From an uncultured Phycisphaerales bacterium (GTDB lineage Bacteria; Planctomycetota; Phycisphaerae; Phycisphaerales; SM1A02), in NCBI GenBank assembly GCA_946886375.1, contig CAMPIL010000200.1:1-6762 (forward strand): 6,762 nucleotides of DNA, read 5' to 3'. This document shows positions 5,787 to 6,762 of this stretch, in pieces. The position numbers and the translations under genes were made by a program. Each line of letters begins with the position of its first letter. Positions within the stretch are counted from its first letter, which is position 1. The notes under the pieces were generated by a model. It made no database searches, had not been told where the DNA came from, and saw nothing but the letters and a program-made list of their open reading frames with translations.

Positions 5787-5915
5787 TACGATGGTCGCGT
5801 AAAGCTCGGTTCGACCAAGCTCCAATGCTCAGAGTTCGCCGATGCGATGATCAAGCACATGGCCCCCAGCAGTGCTGGCGCTGGTAAGCGTGAGCCGGCG
5901 ATGGCGCGGGCTTAA
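5787..5915 (+). pseudogene. icd: Remnant of a second icd gene: 3' end only
   Basis: In the frame ending at TAA 5913-5915 the translation reads GSTKLQCSEFADAMIKHM, then APSSAGAGKREPAMARA and stop. The intact icd ends [18 protein letters not shown], then [14 protein letters not shown] and stop. Over the 17 codons from 5811 to 5861, 13 residues and 39 of 51 bases agree; the rest of the tail aligns with a one-residue and a two-residue insertion. Homology may reach 5787, where TAC GAT (Tyr-Asp) matches Tyr458-Asp459 of icd with one codon fewer in between; a stop (TGA, 5784-5786) lies just before. There is no start codon context, ribosome binding site or upstream enzyme part, so it cannot encode an enzyme. 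It is either what is left of a deleted paralogue or a tail displaced by an element integrated into icd. Confidence 0.9.
5803..5821. repeat. Imperfect palindrome at the left edge of the icd remnant
   Basis: AGCTCGGTTCGACCAAGCT is a 19-base inverted repeat: AGCT pairs with AGCT and GGT with ACC around TCG, with one mismatch. It straddles the point where clear similarity to the icd tail begins (about 5808-5811). The intact icd has no such palindrome at the same place, although it shares the following GATKL codons. Its position suggests a link to the junction, but it may be chance. Confidence 0.4.
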
Positions 5916-5944
5916 CGCGATCGAACGGAAGGCGCAATTGAAAC

Positions 5945-5950
5945 AAGGAG
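5945..5950 (+). promoter_or_regulatory. Ribosome binding site that selects a TTG start
   Basis: AAGGAG stands 8 bases before TTG at 5959 and 17 bases before the next in-frame ATG (5968). The spacing favours TTG as the initiation codon of the small HTH-like gene. Confidence 0.7.
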
Positions 5951-5958
5951 TATTCAAT

Positions 5959-6219
5959 TTGACCACGATGGAATTGGTTTCGATCCTGCGTCAGATGTAT
6001 CACGGTGCCCCTGACGGCGAGACTGTGACGATGGTACACCTGTTTGGCGTGAAGTTCGCGGATCAAATTCGTGATTGCGGAGCATCCGTCAAGGACCTCA
6101 CGGTCAATGCTGGATTACCAGAAACGTATCTGACCGAAATCAAAAAGGCCATGAACTTGGCGAAGTACGTCGACGTCAAACCCTCGTTCACGCCGCCTCA
6201 ATCGCATGATCGTCGATAG
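5959..6219 (+). CDS. Small HTH-like protein
   Basis: An 86-residue protein starting at TTG, chosen because of the well-placed AAGGAG upstream. The body reads MELVSILRQMYHGAP, then ETVTMVHLFGVKFADQI, then VKDLTVNAGLPETYLTEIKK and NLAKYVDVKP. The 'VHLFGVKFA--I' core and the closing 'EI-K---LAKYV' resemble, from memory, short HTH-like proteins or N-terminal domains scattered among bacteria. Helices around residues 44-53 and 56-68, joined by a Gly-Leu-Pro turn, would form the helix-turn-helix. A role in DNA binding is inference only. The gene begins 43 bases after the stop of the icd remnant, and the downstream gene converges on it with a 33-base gap. Its base composition is near 50% G+C, lower than icd, which fits acquired DNA. 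The last ~12 residues are polar and probably disordered. Confidence 0.6.
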   Translation: MTTMELVSILRQMYHGAPDGETVTMVHLFGVKFADQIRDCGASVKDLTVNAGLPETYLTEIKKAMNLAKYVDVKPSFTPPQSHDRR

Positions 6220-6224
6220 CGCAT

Positions 6225-6241
6225 TTCGAGCGCAGCGCGAA
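6225..6241. terminator. Weak hairpin between convergent genes
   Basis: TTCG (6225-6228) pairs with CGAA (6238-6241), and, after one A/G mismatch, GC with GC around a three-base loop. It lies between two convergent genes, where a two-way terminator is expected, but neither side has a T-run, so the call is weak. Confidence 0.2.
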
Positions 6242-6252
6242 TAAACGTGTTG

Positions 6253-6762
6253 TCATTTCTCCATCACGTCCGACAGGTCGACATACTGTAATGAGACCGG
6301 CTTTTCTTTAACGTGCCATTGTTCGTCTTTGAATTGTGCCCGGTACACGTGTTGGTTTGAGAATTGTTCGTCCGCCAGCATGGCGCGGTAGTATCGCCAG
6401 CATTGTGCGACGTCCGCTTTGCCGAGCGATTGAGGAATCGAGATTGTAAACGTCGCGTCGTTGACTTTGAATACGCAAGTCGCGGCGAACATACCGCGCA
6501 GCTCCGGTTGGGCCGAGTGAAGGAACACGATCTGATCACTAAGCGTATCGAACGGAATCGCCGCATAGTTCCGCGTCAAATCTGTCGGTGTAAACCCCGC
6601 GCCGACAACCTTCGTAGAGTTGGCGAAATCAGAAAAATACTTGTCGGCTTGCGATCTCGAAGCGTTGTCACGAAAATACATGGCCAACGTTCGACGAAGC
6701 GTGTCCCCGAACGGGTCAGCGATCGCGCGATATCCAATCATGTCAAATATGGAAAGGAAGGC
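6253..6762 (-). CDS. Unrecognised protein, C-terminal part (5' end outside window)
   Basis: The frame on the minus strand runs from the window edge to TGA at 6253-6255, giving 169 codons. A Met codon at 6739-6741 is possible, but no ribosome binding site precedes it and the frame stays open to the edge (AFLSIFD-MIGYR), so the start is probably beyond the window. The visible part has a helical beginning (DPFGDTLRRTLAMYFRDNAS), a central region with FDTLSDQIVFLHSAQPELRG, a strand pair (TCVFKVNDATFTISIP), and an aromatic helix (CWRYYRAMLADEQF) before a charged end (DLSDVMEK). I see no signal peptide, membrane segment or catalytic motif in this part and do not recognise the family. Base composition is clearly lower in G+C than icd: 26 of 60 bases at 6301-6360 against 40 of 60 at 3781-3840. 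This suggests foreign origin. Confidence 0.65.
   Translation of the reverse strand, partial: AFLSIFDMIGYRAIADPFGDTLRRTLAMYFRDNASRSQADKYFSDFANSTKVVGAGFTPTDLTRNYAAIPFDTLSDQIVFLHSAQPELRGMFAATCVFKVNDATFTISIPQSLGKADVAQCWRYYRAMLADEQFSNQHVYRAQFKDEQWHVKEKPVSLQYVDLSDVMEK

Noticed and set aside
5366..5860. Minus-strand frame across the dockerin end and the gap
   Set aside because: Its first residues are the antisense of the icd remnant, and the rest overlaps the dockerin module; no independent support.

Overview
The window looks like a stretch of a GC-rich Planctomycetota chromosome, most likely Phycisphaerae-like. The best pointer is the secreted protein at 4456-5487: its C-terminal dockerin-type calcium loops, followed by 'WG' and 'GPCG' motifs, are a style very common in that class. 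This is inference from protein style; no rRNA or other marker is present.

Layout: (1) 1-618, the C-terminal part of a TPR protein cut by the window edge. (2) 657-2271, three same-strand genes: a YebC/TACO1-family protein, an acylphosphatase and a small predicted lipoprotein. (3) 2272-2613, a 342-base gap with an 18-bp tandem repeat, a doubtful short ORF and a -10-like box. (4) 2614-4107, NADP-dependent isocitrate dehydrogenase (icd), the best supported gene. (5) 4108-4455, a gap with a nested inverted repeat, an AT-rich palindrome and a plausible promoter. (6) 4456-5487, a secreted protein with two Ig/cadherin-like repeats and a dockerin module, followed by a GNRA hairpin with a competing third arm. 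(7) 5787-5915, a remnant matching the last codons and stop of an icd gene. (8) 5959-6219, a small HTH-like protein with a TTG start. (9) 6253-6762 on the minus strand, an unrecognised partial gene with lower GC than the left part.

The most notable observation is the second icd tail, about 1.8 kb downstream of the intact icd. It keeps reading frame, stop codon and the lineage-specific C-terminal extension, but differs from the intact tail at many synonymous sites. Two histories fit: a second icd gene that was almost wholly deleted, or an element that integrated into the 3' end of icd and rebuilt it with its own tail, as e14 and phage 21 do in E. coli. No integrase or transposase is visible between the two tails, so any such element is a relic or cargo only.

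The left genes appear to be ordinary housekeeping or conserved functions (translation or regulation, acyl-phosphate hydrolysis, TCA cycle). The right 2.6 kb is accessory in character. No complete novel system can be demonstrated from this window alone.
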